Shown: one piece after another, positions 1 through 11,639 of the stretch
Layout of the letters: each line of letters starts with the position of its first letter
Position numbering within the stretch: position 1 is the stretch's first letter
Assembly: GCA_944989445.1 (NCBI GenBank)
Contig: CALYLW010000069.1
Coordinates: forward strand, 1,674,001-1,738,000
Direction of reading: 5' to 3'
DNA length: 64,000 bases
Source of the DNA: Ampullaceana balthica
Lineage: Eukaryota; Mollusca; Gastropoda; Lymnaeidae
Position numbers and translations under genes: made by a program
Notes under the pieces: generated by a model
What the model was told of the DNA's origin: nothing
Seen by the model: the letters and a program-made list of their open reading frames with translations, nothing else
The model's database searches: none

Positions 1-1657
1 CAAATGTGACAATATTTTTACCTTTTCATGTTATTAATTAATTTTTTTCCCCCTTGCTTTGCTCGCGGACCACAGGTTAAGAACTACATCCCTATACTAT
101 CTCAAATTGTACCCTCAAACTGTATCCTATAATATTATCTCAAATTGTATCCTATACTACCTCAAACTGTACTCTATAATACTATCTCAAATTTTACCCT
201 CAAACTGTATCCTATAATATTATCTCAAATTTTACCCTATACTACCTCAAACTGTACCCTATATAATACTATTATACATAAAACTGTATATACTAAACTT
301 CAAATTGTATACTTATACTATCTCAAACTTCCTCGTACTTGGTCAAACTGTACCCTATATACTATAATATATACCTCAATCACTACCATACACTGCCGTT
401 AAACCACCCCCTCTCCCCACTCCATCACCCCTAACATTATAATAAACTGATCTGAACTTGTTCGGCACTTTCATTTTACGATCAACATTTCTCTAGACAT
501 TTATCCGAAGATAACTTTATAATATTGCCCCCCCCCCTCCCTTCCCGTTATCGCTCGGACAAACGAAAAAAAAAGTATTTTTCATGACATGTGAAAGATT
601 CTAACATCCGAATATCACGTGCTAAGAAAGAGAACATTTAACGGAGTGATTCTTCAGGTGCACAACTGTAAGACATAATATTTCCAAATTCTTCTAGGTG
701 ATAATGAAATTTTCATGCTCGGGTGATAACGCTTTTGCTCGAGGCCCAGTCGAGTCGCTCACGCCTCGGGTACGGCACTCCTCCGCCTCGTTCTAATCAC
801 ACTATCTCCCCTCGTATCACCTCAATCGCGGCAGATTGCGACAAACATGGAAATAATACAAACCCTTTCCCAAGGATAAACTCATTAAACGCTGTTTAAA
901 GTCGAAATGTTAGTGGATTGGCTGATAAACTTAACATAGAAATGATGTGTGAGCAGGTGACATTCGGGATGTACCCCCACCCCCCACACCCAAAACATGA
1001 AAGGTGACAAATGAGTTGGGTGGGTGTGAGTGGGAAGGGGGTGTTTATAATATTAATAGAATTGAGTTTATCAGAGTAAGCGGAGGTCAGATGAAGTTTT
1101 TGAGCTTGAGTTTCGAGTTACATGACCTTAGGTGCTAAGCTTTAAAATGGAATGAACGACCTTGAAATGAACTCCGCTGCCTAGCAACGGCACAGCGAAC
1201 AGGAAGGGGAGGACAGACGAGCGGCGTCTACGGCCATGTTTTACGGTATTTGTACGTCTCCGCAACTTAATTTGATAGCCACTTGTGAGGGACAGTTTGG
1301 TCAGGGAGGTACATACGGCAAAATTAACTTACGCCATAAATTCTGTTTACATCTTTACACCTTTACAACAATGTTTTTGTGTTATCTTGACCGTCTTTTA
1401 CTTAGTGCTTGTTTAGTTTACCGCAAAGCTAGAGGTTGTAGGGTACATTTTTAGTCTCAATAATTTAAAAGGGCAGATTACAGTGGGCTGGTCATCTCGA
1501 AAGAATGCCAATATGTAGAGCAGCAAAGACAGTGTATACATGGGAACCAGGAGGTAGCAGTTGAAAGCTAAGGGGCTAACCGAGAATAAGATGCATGGGT
1601 GGATGCGGTTGGGAAAGACCTATACGTAAACAAAGGGTTTTCAGTCGTTTAGTTGGA
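1..1657. other. Non-coding left flank, no gene recognised
   Basis: No open frame here has a recognisable domain. The first ~85 bases include 'ggttaagaactac' next to 'gcggaccacagg', which resembles the terminal sequence of many hAT-type MITEs, but no partner end is in the window. Beyond the tandem repeat at 80-395 I see only unique AT-rich sequence and short homopolymers. Confidence 0.5.
80..395. repeat. Degenerate minisatellite (CTCAAAYTGTACCCTATA type)
   Basis: Phrases such as 'ctcaaactgtaccctata' and 'ctatctcaaattgtat' recur roughly every 26-35 bases with many substitutions and length changes. The small reading frame running through it is a by-product of the repeat and is not treated as a gene. 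Confidence 0.75.
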
Positions 1658-1741
1658 ATAGAAGGCCATTCATTGGCTGTAGTGCCACACGTGATTAAAT
1701 AGAAGGCCATTCATTGGCTGTAGTGCCACAGATGATTAAAT
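1658..1741. repeat. 41-bp direct tandem duplication, two copies
   Basis: The block starting 'gaaggccattcattggctgt' at 1661 recurs at 1702 with only a few changes (cacgtgat versus agatgat near the end of each copy). A recent local duplication in otherwise unique sequence. Confidence 0.9.
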
Positions 1742-2329
1742 AGCACGCTCCCCCATTTCCTCACTTCATTCACTACCCTATGAACAAGTGACACTAGGGC
1801 TTATACAAAAGTATTTGAGAACCATCGTTGGGGGTCAATCGACTGTGTATTCTGAGTGTAATACTTGCATGGATTATAACTGTAATCGATAAATGCTATA
1901 TTCATTTAATGATATTTTTAAAAATAAAACACACACTATGATATTAGATGTTCTCTCTATCCTTTCAGCCACCTTGTGCTGACACAATAAAACAAAGACA
2001 CCATGCATCTGCCACGATTTCAACTGTCCATAAAGGAAAAAAAAAGTTGACAGTGACATCAAGATTTGCTGACGTCATTCATTGTGTCGAGTATGCCACG
2101 GACCACCGCCCGCAGTCGAGACGTCATGACTCAGTTGACCAAAACCCCACGAGCCTCTTATATACAACATGGACTTCAACGTCCCGGGTCCTAACGTCAG
2201 ATTGATTTTCCCGTCGATCGGATGCTGTATACTATGACAGAGATTAAAACTGTCTAACAAATTCATCAACCACGGTTTTATTGTGAAGAGTTCAAACGAA
2301 GTTGTATTGGAATACATCAACGATTGTAT
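1742..2329. other. Non-coding, no gene recognised
   Basis: Several short overlapping frames on both strands, none with a recognisable motif. No repeat structure seen. Confidence 0.4.
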
Positions 2330-2895
2330 TGGAAACCAATAATCGACAATTCTAGTAGTCTATTTATCCACAGCTGTAATGTTCTATTCATCCACATGCA
2401 TTTTGATTGGTCTATTCATCCACAGTTGTTTGAGTATATTCATACACTGAGCATTTGAACTTCATTATGTACGGTTGTATTGAAATAAATTCTTCAAAAA
2501 TTGTATTGGAAATTTATAATCCACACTTCTATTAGTCTATTTATCCAAAGTTGTATGGTCTATCCAGTCAAATTTGTTTGGAATATATTCATTCACAGTT
2601 GCATTGAAATCTCATTATCCACAGTTGTATTGAAATCTCTATATACACAGTTACATTGAATTCTATTCTTCAACAATTACATTGGAAATAATAATCCATA
2701 GTCTCTCTATCAAAAGTTGTATTTGTCTACTCATCCACTGTTGTATTGGAAAAATATTCATCCATAGTTTTATTGCAATCCACAGATGTATTGGAATCTA
2801 ATTATTTATATAATTGTATGGAAAATATTCCTCCACTGTTGTACTGTGAATCTTTTCAATCAAAGTTGCACTGAAATCTAATCAACCACAGAACG
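2330..2895. repeat. Degenerate minisatellite (ATTCATCCACAGTTGTATTGG type)
   Basis: Variants of 'atccacagttgtattg' and 'tctatttatccac' recur every ~25-35 bases over more than 550 bases. The copies are strongly diverged, which suggests an old array. No coding capacity. Confidence 0.75.
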
Positions 2896-3809
2896 CCTTT
2901 AGTGAAATTATAAAACATTTCCCTTTTTTTATTTTTTATTTTTATATAGCAATCCCTAAGATTTGATTTCATGTACTCCACTCAAGGGACTCTTTCATCC
3001 AACGAGTCGCAGCACCTCCTCCGCCATTTCTTCACTTCTTCAAACATCTTGAAGGGGGCGAGTGCCGTGGTGATACAGCTGCTGAGGGCCGAGGATAAAG
3101 ATGTTACGATCTCGGCCTCAAGTGGTCGAATTAATCCCTCTTCTGATACGGCGTCTTATCTCCACTCGGCACTCTCCTCGACTCGCTCTTTAAATAAGCC
3201 ACGCTCCCAAGTGCCCCGTTTAGGAATCGGCGCAGATCAAAGATGAACAAAGGGACCTAATGACCGAATTGCAGCCTCTCATGCAATAGTTATCTCTTCA
3301 CTAAGTACGTGGACATAATGGAAGTCGCAATGTCTCGAACCGAGCATCTTTTCACGTGTACTATATTTAGAACAGAGCAAAGGCAGACAACTATCAACGA
3401 TTCGCTTTACAGAAGAAATATCTTGCCGGTTAATGTCAACCTATTTATTCCCAGTTTAAAGCAGATATTTCATTGACTTGATGCTGGGTTTTAGGGTACG
3501 TAACATTTGTTCAAAGGGAAAAATGAACACAAGATGAACACAAAATGAACACAAGATGAACCCTGTGGCATGGCACTGATATTTCTATAGCTCAAATCTC
3601 TATTATTGCCAATTCCAATTATTTGTTATCAGCATATTAAACAGTTACATGAAACATTTAGTTAAAAGATTTGTTGTGAGATGCGATTGTTATTTTCAAT
3701 ATTCAGAAATGCTATAGATCTAAAAATGTAGTTAATTATCATGGCGATATTTTAAAAAATATATTCCAGAGTAGGTTTTAAAGTTTGAACTGGAAAAATG
3801 AAGTTAGAC
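2896..3809. other. Non-coding, no gene recognised
   Basis: A 91-codon frame from 2971 shows no recognisable domain and I do not call it. A small 'aagatgaacac' triplication lies near 3530-3560. Otherwise unique sequence. Confidence 0.4.
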
Positions 3810-4020
3810 CAGTGGTTCACAACCTTTTTTAGATGTCAACCCCTTTTATAAAATCCATTTGACCCGCGACCCCCATGAATTTAAATAAGTCTTTTCAATA
3901 AAGTTTTTACTAAATAGAGCACATTTGCATTATAGTGAATATTCGACAGTTGGCTACCCCCCCCCAGAAAACCCGTCACGGCCCCATTGGGGGTCACGAC
4001 CCACAGGTTGGGTACCACTG
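3810..4020. mobile_element. hAT-type MITE, 211 bp
   Basis: It begins CAGTGGTTCACAACC and ends GGTTGGGTACCACTG, an inverted pair typical of non-autonomous hAT elements (CAG...CTG termini). Flanks 'agttagac' before the left end and 'agttagaa' two bases past the right end are a plausible imperfect 8 bp target duplication. The interior is non-coding and C-rich near 3958-3965. Confidence 0.8.
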
Positions 4021-4424
4021 AGAGTTAGAAGCTATGTTAAACTTGCTCGTGGTAACATGCGTTTCGTGATGAATACCTTATTCCTATAACTTGAGAGGGA
4101 CATCTTATAGTTTCACAACACTGGGTTTTGCTGTAACACTTTAGACAACGCGTATTAAAAGCTGACAGTCAAGAATATTTTTGTTTAAATCACAGGGTTT
4201 CATTCAAAGACTTCGGGTGTTCATCTTTGTGCCTATATACGACTCCTCAAAGTTGTTGTAAGAAACGGTGAAATTAATTGTACACCATGCTGTCAGTATT
4301 ATAAAATATACCTGTGGGCCTGAACCAGACATACATACGTCATGATTTATTCTTGTCATTGATAAGTACATAAACTAGCGTCACCTCAGATTTAAACGTC
4401 ATAGAAAACGTGTGTTACCACCAA
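4021..4424. other. Non-coding, no gene recognised
   Basis: Unique sequence between the hAT MITE and the 65-72 bp tandem array. No domain or repeat seen. Confidence 0.4.
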
Positions 4425-4617
4425 ACTAAACAATGCAATTATATGTACGTGAGTTGCCATGGTAACAATAATTAATCTCTTTAGTATGTACATAATCACC
4501 ATCACACAACGTGTGTACGTGAACTGGTGTCAGTAAGTGGCGTCTTAAGTGTGTACAGAATCACCACCTCAAAACGTCAGGCGTGTGTATACGTAAGCTG
4601 CCATGGTGTCAATAATT
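4425..4617. repeat. Left part of a 65-72 bp tandem array
   Basis: Units carry 'tttagt-tgtacagaatcaccat', 'gtgtacgtgaactggtgtca' and 'aataatt'. The same units resume at 6394 after the inserted element 4618-6393, so the array was split by that insertion. The left copies are more diverged than the right ones. Confidence 0.8.
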
Positions 4618-5053
4618 GGGTGACCCGCCTAAATGGCCCCGGACAAAACGGCCCCGGTCAAAACGGCCCCAGACAAATTGTTTATATTTTTTAAACAAAA
4701 AAAAATGCATTTTAAGCTTTTGTCAACTTTTTCATCCTTTAAAAAAAGTGGTCAAATTATACAATTATTTTTTGTGATGTTATTATATTATTTCTTCTCA
4801 ATAAACAACCGTGACTTGGTGCCATATCGAGTAAAGGCTATTAAATTGTTTCTTGTGGTGTCCTTATTATTGTTTCTTGTGAACTAAACCTGACACTGAA
4901 TCGGTGAGTAAAAATCTCTCTATATATTTCTCCTAAACGACCATGTGCAAATGAGCATGACGAATGACCCTCGCTGGGTTCGAAAAATCACATTTTGCAC
5001 GCGTGGTGGGAAGAAAAAATAATCAACCCCGTAAAAAGAAAGTTTTTGACTAT

Positions 5054-5438
5054 AAATCCCTTATATGAGACATAACTAAAAGTATTATGTTCTAACGCGA
5101 CAAACATTTACAGACTGAAACCGCCTGATCTCCCCTTGCTGTAAAAACGGTGTGGTCACGGATGGCTGGACTTAACTCAGCGTGACACGAGAATTAAACA
5201 AAGCAGGCCGCTACATAAAGTTATATAGAGATAAACTAAAAATGCATTAATCTAATTACGGTACATTCGATCGATCTGAAATTTTGATACGATGCATTGT
5301 TAGGTGACACGAGTCTATTTGCAAAATTTCAGCTCGATAGCATCACGAGACGTGTGTCATTTTTGACTTTTTTTTTCGCCTGACCGCGAACGACAGAGAC
5401 CACGATAGACAAGATTTCGAAGTTAATATAAGGGATTT
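5054..5438. repeat. Interspersed repeat with 13-bp inverted ends, copy 1
   Basis: AAATCCCTTATAT at 5054-5066 is exactly inverted at 5426-5438. A second, diverged copy lies at 31304-31673, sharing blocks such as 'gatcgatctgaaattttga', 'tgttaggtgacac' and 'caaaatttcagctcgatag'. Homology runs a little left of the inverted end ('caacc-cgtaaaaa-aaag'), so the true boundary may be wider. Non-coding. Confidence 0.7.
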
Positions 5439-5534
5439 TTTTATTTAAAAAAAAAGGGGGAGGGGATGGGTGGCAACAAAGCTTCTTGCGTTCACTTGCC
5501 GTTCAGTCACGTTTTCTTTCACAGAATAACATAT

Positions 5535-5607
5535 GATTCGTAGTGTATAGTGGTTATCACGTCCGCCTCGCACGTGGGAAGACTTCGGATCAAACCCCAG
5601 CGGGAAC
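5535..5607 (+). pseudogene. tRNA-like sequence (SINE head or tRNA pseudogene)
   Basis: 'tagtgtatagtggttatcac' is a good D-arm/A-box and 'cggatcaaacccc' an imperfect T-arm/B-box at normal spacing. The anticodon-arm stem can pair around the loop ctcgcac. The acceptor ends (gattcgt against gcgggaac) pair poorly, so I read it as a pseudogene or the head of a SINE, not a working tRNA. Confidence 0.6.
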
Positions 5608-5672
5608 AATTTAAAAATTATAAAAAAATGATTGTTTCATCCCGTTCTTTCTTCACTATTACCAACATGGCT

Positions 5673-6080
5673 AAGGCTGTTAAACGATAATCAGATTTGA
5701 AAGCGACAATCGGTTTTCCTAAATCGATAATCGAATTTGTTTCAGCCGGATTTATGAAGTGAAATCCGGCCAGAGCCGAAGCGGGATTTGTAAAATTTTC
5801 CGGATTCCAGATTGGCCAGAGCTATAATTAATATATATTTTATAGCAAACCCACCAAGCCGGATTTGGCCAGATTTATGAAGAATATTTCTGCCGGAGCC
5901 GGGTTTGTAACAATGGCCGAATTACAGATTTGCCGGAGCCGCAGGCGAAATCCGGTACACCCCTAATTTCTATGAAGTCAGCTATAAAAAAATAATCGGT
6001 TTACAATCGGAGTTACATAATCGATAATCGGTTGGCAAAAAAAAACAACAAAAAACAACAACACGCAATTAACAACCCTA
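5673..6080. mobile_element. hAT-like non-autonomous element, CCGGATTT-rich
   Basis: It is bounded by 'aaggctgttaa' on the left and 'aacaaccct' on the right (inverted), with 'aatcgataatcg' blocks just inside each end, as in hAT elements of the kind at 27526-28157. The centre (5743-5968) has many CCGGA/TCCGG motifs and may be a further inserted MITE ending 'ggtacacccctaa'. No target duplication was identified. Confidence 0.5.
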
Positions 6081-6393
6081 AAAATGACCAACCCTCACTA
6101 GGGTCGGCCAATCACAGTTTGTGTTTAAGGGATGTAGTAATTAAGTGGGGGGGCTGGTAAAAACAACCTCAGTGCGCATGTCTCCACGTTTACTCGCTAT
6201 CTTTTCATTACTTCGCGCTGCTGTTTGTGTCTGTACTCTAAACCACCCCCCCCCCAGTTCTTTGCACTATCTATGATGAGCAAAGCTGCGGCGTATGCTT
6301 TGCTTGGGTCGTTCTTGTACTAATATATTTTTGACTATTAGTCCATCTATTAGTCTAGGGCCGTTTTGACCGGGGCCGTTTTGTCGGTTAACC

Positions 6394-6780
6394 AATAATG
6401 GACGTCTTTAGTTTGTACAGAATCACCATAAGACAACATATGTACGTGAACTGGTGTCAATAATTGATAATGGACGTCTTTAGTTTGTACAGAATCACCA
6501 TAAGACAACATATGTACGTGAACTGGTGTCAATAATTGACGTCTTTAGTTGGTACAGAATCGCCATAAGACAACGTGTGTACGTGAACTGGTGTCAATAA
6601 TTGACGTTTTTAATTATTTTGCACAGAATCACCATCCCCAACAATGCCCTTTATATGTACGAGAGCCAGCTTCTTCAAAATTCCCAGAACATCCCTAGCA
6701 ACGCCCTTGTGTGTATGTGACCGAACGTCACCAAAATGTCTTTAATGTGTACATGGCGACCACGTGATGTTATGTTCCCT
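6394..6780. repeat. Right part of the 65-72 bp tandem array
   Basis: 'gacgtctttagt' starts at 6401, 6473 and 6538, and a variant at 6603, giving periods of 72, 65 and 65 bp. The first units are nearly identical; later ones decay toward 6780. It continues the array that begins at 4425. Confidence 0.85.
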
Positions 6781-7763
6781 CCAAACTTGATGAACCTCGA
6801 TGTGTCAAAGGTCCGCGAGTAGGCCTGCGCTTTCTCGTAGATATCTATCATTTCCGTTTGTTGGCCGAGCAGGAAGTGGGTGTGTTCCCATACATCCGCC
6901 TGCGCTACAGGCCGGGGACAGTTGGTGACAATGTCAGTCCTCAGATAGCAGGGCCGCAGTGAACAGTGAAAGAAAGAAAACTCCAGTCCAATGGTTCTCG
7001 GTTTCCATGTAACTGATGGCGGAAAAAAGATTTATTATCAGCAGTTTCCGTGCTTTAAGGCATCGGTGTTACTTTGATTATAATGTATTAAAACAATGTT
7101 TATAACATACATGAGTGTATAAAGTTAGAAGTTGTGTTGTATAGAAGATACATGTACTGTATATGATAAATCACTTTGAAACCACAGACGAATGATACTT
7201 TTTAAAGCTTACAGCATAGGCAACAACAACTTTAAAAGTTAAGACGTAACATGTTTCATCAACCCCTTAAACTTAATGAAATTTCAAACTATGAATAGAT
7301 TTTTTAAAACAAAATCTGTATCAATGCGCATTACTTTAATAGAAAAATTAACACTAAAGATGCTCTTTAAAAACATGTTTCTATTTTGAGTATACTTTAT
7401 AAGTCTTGTCAATTTGCATAAAAAATGTATTTAACTTAAAGAATTTAGTTTCCTATAGTGATCACAGATTTAACTGCATGTGTTTCTGACTGTTTTTATA
7501 TTTGATTGATGTTTTAGGGCTTTAAGGTGATGCTTCTGAACATATCTATACCTGAAATAGCATTGTTAATAGACTACAGATTGTCTGAAGACTGCAGAGT
7601 CCTAATGTGTCCTTCATTAGCCCCGTCGCCAGAAATGTTTGGGCCCCTGACAACTGGGTACGTGTGGGCCCCGTTGGGCTCCACCTCGTGCCTGATGCCT
7701 TTTCCCAGGTCCCCACATGCCAAAAACCTTGAAATATGTATACAAAAAGACCGAAATGTAGCT
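6781..7763. other. Non-coding, no gene recognised
   Basis: Unique AT-rich sequence. Positions 7620-7720 are unusually rich in gggcccc-type blocks and may be an old transposon end, but no partner was found. Overlapping frames on both strands from 7527 to 7890 have no recognisable motif. Confidence 0.4.
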
Positions 7764-8335
7764 TATCCGACCAGGCCGGACTTAACAGACCCAGGGCCCC
7801 TAGGCACTTGACATTTTGGCCCTCCCCTCCTCCAACCGTCTCGAAGCTATTTTGGAAATTTCTCAAATTAAATTCACTAGTACAGAACATTTACATTTCA
7901 TTAACTTTAATTAATGACTTCAATAAACATCAGAATAATACGGTAATCTTTACCCATTATTCTATAAAATTTATAGAATACTACGACGAACTATTTTTTT
8001 TTGCAAAAGAACGAATGACGCCATCATAGTCAATTGACTACGTTATTTTTGACTCTATGTACATTACAAAGAGTAAATTGAGCCTGTTCTCTCCTATGTT
8101 TGATCTTAAGTAATTCTTTACTCTCCCTAGCGCTGAGAACGACCGTTATTCTCAGCAGTTTGACGCTGGTGTGCACAACAGCATTCGGAGCTCAATTTCT
8201 ACGTTGGAATAAATGTCCAAAAAGCTTTTTACCGATAAGTACTTGCATAGATTCAGTGATGATGAGTCCAGAGGCGTCACTAGGGTTGGTGTCACCCGGG
8301 GCGGTAGCTCATGGTGTCACCCCTTCACGACTGAA

Positions 8336-8730
8336 GGGGCCGTCCATAAATGACGTCACGCGAGGTTGCCGATTTTTACCCCGCCCTCCCCCAGCGTCAT
8401 ACTTGTCACAAAAATATAGACCCCGTGCCTTTTTTACGATATGGCGTCACAAAGCTTTGACACCCCTCCCCCAAGCCGTATTTTCTCAATAAAAATTAGC
8501 ATGTTGCAAATAAAATTTTGTCATTTAAATATGTATTTAGGGTAAGTCTGCACCGTAATATCGTAACACGCGTGAAGTCATTGAAAACGTAATTAAATAA
8601 ATGGTAAACAATCAAATATTTAAGTGGAACTTTTATTTAAAGTTTCGCGTTTTTATATGACGTCACATTTCTTAAACACCCCCCTCCTCGTACCACATCG
8701 TCACAGATGCGTGGACCCCCCTAAAGCCCC
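8336..8730 (+). mobile_element. MITE related to the GGGGCCGTCCATAAA family
   Basis: It starts GGGGCCGTCCATAAATGACG and appears to end 'gtggacccccctaaagcccc', with GAA on both sides (8333-8335 and 8731-8733). The C-rich interior with 'gacgtcac' near both ends resembles the better preserved family at 23724, 36400, 44312 and 47068, but it is longer and diverged. The right boundary is uncertain. Confidence 0.55.
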
Positions 8731-8781
8731 GAATAATTTAAGGGCCCCCAAACTTTTTATGAATTATAGTGTATAATAAAG

Positions 8782-10560
8782 ATGCAGGCCATTATGTTTG
8801 TACGAATCCCTGAAAATGCCTTGGACAGTCATACGGCAATGCTGCAAATGAGTAGGAAGTATAACCGAAAGCAGGCTATTCTTCGTGAGAAGTGCATTGT
8901 AGCTCATTATGTGCCGTGCACAGCTCATTCCTTTAATTTGGTTGGGAAAAGAGCAGCAGGTTGTCCTACTGCGGTCAGATTTTTTTGTCTTCTGTAAAAT
9001 CTTTATACCCGACTTGTTGCATCTACTCATCGTTGACAGGTACTTCAAAAACATATGAAATTGATACATGCTAACAAAGTCTTGTCTGACACAAGATGGT
9101 CAGCCTGACATTATGCTGTAAAGGTCCGTTAATAGCTCATACCATGAGAATATCGCAGCACTGGAAGAATTAGCAACGAATGAAAATCTGCCACGTGACT
9201 GCCGACTTGAAGAAGGAGGATTTCTAAAGGAGATTGAACAACTGGAAGTCGCTATTTTAGTTGAAATTTGGGAAACAATTTTAGAAAGGAAGTATCTCAT
9301 TGAGTTTGTTAAAAAATAGCATTCTTTATTTTATTCCTATGAAGACAAAAGAAAGGAAAAGTCCGTGGTAAAAACAGTGTAAACAATCTTCAATACTATC
9401 AAACAAAAAAGAAAGCGTCAGTTTGATAAATGACATCAACAAAACAGTATTCTCCTGGAGAAAAAAATTCAAGATTGAGGTATTTCTGGTAATCATTTAC
9501 AAACTTTCTTAAGCCCTACAACATTGGTTAGGTGCATATAAATACATCCATGAGAAATTTGGCTTTCTTACAAACCTAACTGAGCTCAGCACTTTCGCCA
9601 CCCGATGGACATCAGCCAAGTTAATGGAAGAACATTCAAGTGATTTCGAAGAAGGGGTCGGGTAAATCCGAAGCAACCGTTTCGTCCCCCTCAATTTACT
9701 AGCAACGCCATCGAGCGGTGCCGGTTTAGGGCCAGGAGCGCCAGAACGGATTAGCAAAAAGTGCCGCGAAGAACGCATTGGACGCCAGCTCTGAGGAAAC
9801 CTTCCAGTGGGGGTTGCACCCTAGGTAGGTCTTTGATGATCCCCCGGTCTGCGGCAGTCCTAACCATGGAGACCCGTGTGCTTTGCCGGGTTGGCGCCAA
9901 AGTGGTAGCGGGTCGTAGTAGAAAATTCCACCACCTCCTTGTGAGGGCAACTTAGTAGGGAGGCATCTTCGACTGTATGTCCTGGATGCCCAGGTGGCCG
10001 CTTCAGAAGCGACCGCTTTTTTTTTGGGGGGGGGGTCCTCAGCTGTTACGTCCCTTTGGTGGCCAGATGGCTAAGGGGGTCTTCCGGGAAGACCCATAAA
10101 GAGCACTAGGCTCGGGGCTTCTGATTTTCTTCCACATGTAGGTTCATGAGTGATTTCGAAGACTGTTTACCTTCAGAATTAGTCCAATTTTCAGAACTCT
10201 TAAAAAAGTTATTGTCCAGCCCCAGGCTCATGGTAAGGAAAAGGAATTAGCACAAAGCGAAACTCAAAAAACTTGCACAGAGCTAAAAATTTTGCTGCTT
10301 TTGAATGAGCTTTATTTCACACAGTCCTTTACTTCGCATCTATCTTACAATGATGACATCAAACTGCAACCGAGAGCGATCCTTTTCAAAGTTGAAAAGA
10401 ATATATAATGAGTTAGAATTTGCATGGGACAAAAAAGGCTGAATATGCTCTCTCTAATGAGCATTGAAAAGTAACTTGTAAGCTTACTCAGCTTTATTGA
10501 CTTGATTGAAAACTTCGCCATTTGAAAAATTCGCAAACGAAAGTTTTAGGTTGAAATAAT
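8782..10560 (+). pseudogene. Inner hAT transposase remnant (DUF4371/hAT dimerisation type)
   Basis: Plus-strand pieces in order match a hAT transposase: HYVPCTAHSFNLVGKRAAGC (from ~8908), LSDTRWSA (~9085), then a clean stretch ENIAALEELATNENLPRDC...LKEIEQLEVAILVEIWETI (9145-9290). The core continues to SSDFE at ~9650, is broken by the 496 bp insertion 9653-10148, and resumes in frame as DCLPSELVQFSELLKKLL. The C-terminal dimerisation motif is at ~10350-10520 (MTSNCNRERSFSKLKRIYN, then NMLSLMSIE after a frameshift). Several stops and frameshifts make it non-functional. Compared with the outer hAT it keeps more of the gene. Confidence 0.85.
9653..10148. mobile_element. 496-bp insertion with 14-bp target duplication (SINE-like or unknown)
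   Basis: AGTGATTTCGAAGA occurs at 9639-9652 and again at 10149-10162. Removing the segment and one copy restores the inner transposase frame exactly (HSSDFEDCLPSELV). A duplication longer than 8 bp points to retroposition. The segment is more GC-rich than its surroundings and includes T9G10 at 10017-10035. 'ggtggccagatggctaag' at ~10061 is A-box-like, but no clear B-box follows and there is no poly-A tail. I cannot assign a family. Frames inside it are not considered genes. Confidence 0.75.
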
Positions 10561-11089
10561 AATCATACATATTTTTCAAAAATGTTTGTTATTTCAAATA
10601 GAGAAAAGAATTCGCTACCTCATGATTTTTTTTTAAAATACGGAATAACGCGTAATACTATTCTTTACGGGGGCGCGTTCGTAAGCACTAAACAGCGTAA
10701 GTCGGAATGGGACCGTCGTAACCGGAGGACTACCTCTATATAAACATGCATATCTATGCTTTCACGCCTTTAATAAATCGAAGTGTCTACAGACACCGCG
10801 GCGGTGCACCCAGCTAAACCGTCGTCCTTGGCCTGCTTACACCGCCGCGGTGTACCTAGCTAAACCATTGGCTTTGGCCTAGGTACACCGCGGCTAAAAA
10901 AATGAGATGATTTCACTATATTTAGGCTAAAAGTGTGTCATCCCTATGCAAATAAACAGTAGACCTTAAATAATCAATGTATCTATGCAATTGTTAAATT
11001 ACTGAATGTTTAAGAAAGCTATTTTGGTCACCATTCCAGCATAATTAGTTATAACTTTTAAAAACCAACATATTTCATGAGCAGTTCCA

Positions 11090-11165
11090 GGTGAATGGTA
11101 AAGTGCAGTGAATTAGCGGTTACGTAGGTGGTGTCGGGTTCGAATCTCTGTGATGGAATAAATTT
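11090..11165 (+). repeat. tRNA-derived SINE fragment
   Basis: 'gtgcagtgaattagcggttac' resembles a D-arm and 'gggttcgaatctc' is a near-perfect B-box at about the right distance. It is followed by an AT-rich tail. A fragment or a short SINE within the palindromic-end element. Confidence 0.5.
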
Positions 11166-11639
11166 TTTTAAATTGTTATTATTTTAATTTTAAAACCACA
11201 ATGTGGGTGCTCGCAAATGGTGTTTTATACTACGTGCATATCCAAGTATCAATGAAGCATTCACAAAAAAAAAGCCTGTCTTATCTTTTGTGTTACAGAC
11301 TCTCCTTCTATTTCTACACAGTCTTACGCCTATGCATGCTTTAATATTTAATGGATTTATGTTAAGTATTTCATTTTTGTTAGAGTTTTAAATTTTAAAA
11401 AATGATTGTATGTTGGATTTCGTAGATAGTTTAGGCGACCCATTCCATACCCAAATTCGAGACGGGAACGAGAATCGGTATGAGTTTGTTCTTGCATACG
11501 GCTAGGTAAAGGTGTTTCTATCACCATCGCTATGAGTATGAGTATGACCTTTATGTTTAACAAAAGGATTGTATTAGTATTAGATTATCTCTTTGTCTCA
11601 TTGACTAGCTAACTTTAAAAAAAGTGTAGAACACGTTGT

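Larger units (their letters stand above)
4618..6393. mobile_element. Non-autonomous DNA element with CGGCCCC cassettes (copy A, 1.8 kb)
   Basis: The left end reads GGGTGACCCGCCTAAATGGC and the right end, read inward, GGTTAACCGACAAAACGGCC, so the termini are an imperfect inverted pair. Inside each end are 2-3 copies of a ~15 bp cassette (GACAAAACGGCCCCGG type). A short relative at 24754-25163 shares both ends and about 250 bp of interior. Flanking 'aataat' on both sides may be a target duplication, but the target is itself a tandem array. No transposase is visible; most of the extra length is secondary insertions at 5054-5438, 5535-5607 and 5673-6080. The superfamily is not assigned. Confidence 0.75.

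Noticed and set aside
2971..3246. 91-codon frame as a small gene
   Set aside because: No motif, no splice or start context of note; a frame of this length is common by chance.
5535..5607. Functional tRNA gene
   Set aside because: The acceptor stem does not pair and the T-arm is altered; kept only as a tRNA-like pseudogene or SINE head.
9726..9955. Frames inside the 496-bp insertion as a coding relic
   Set aside because: Open frames exist on both strands with no recognisable protein motif; composition explains them.
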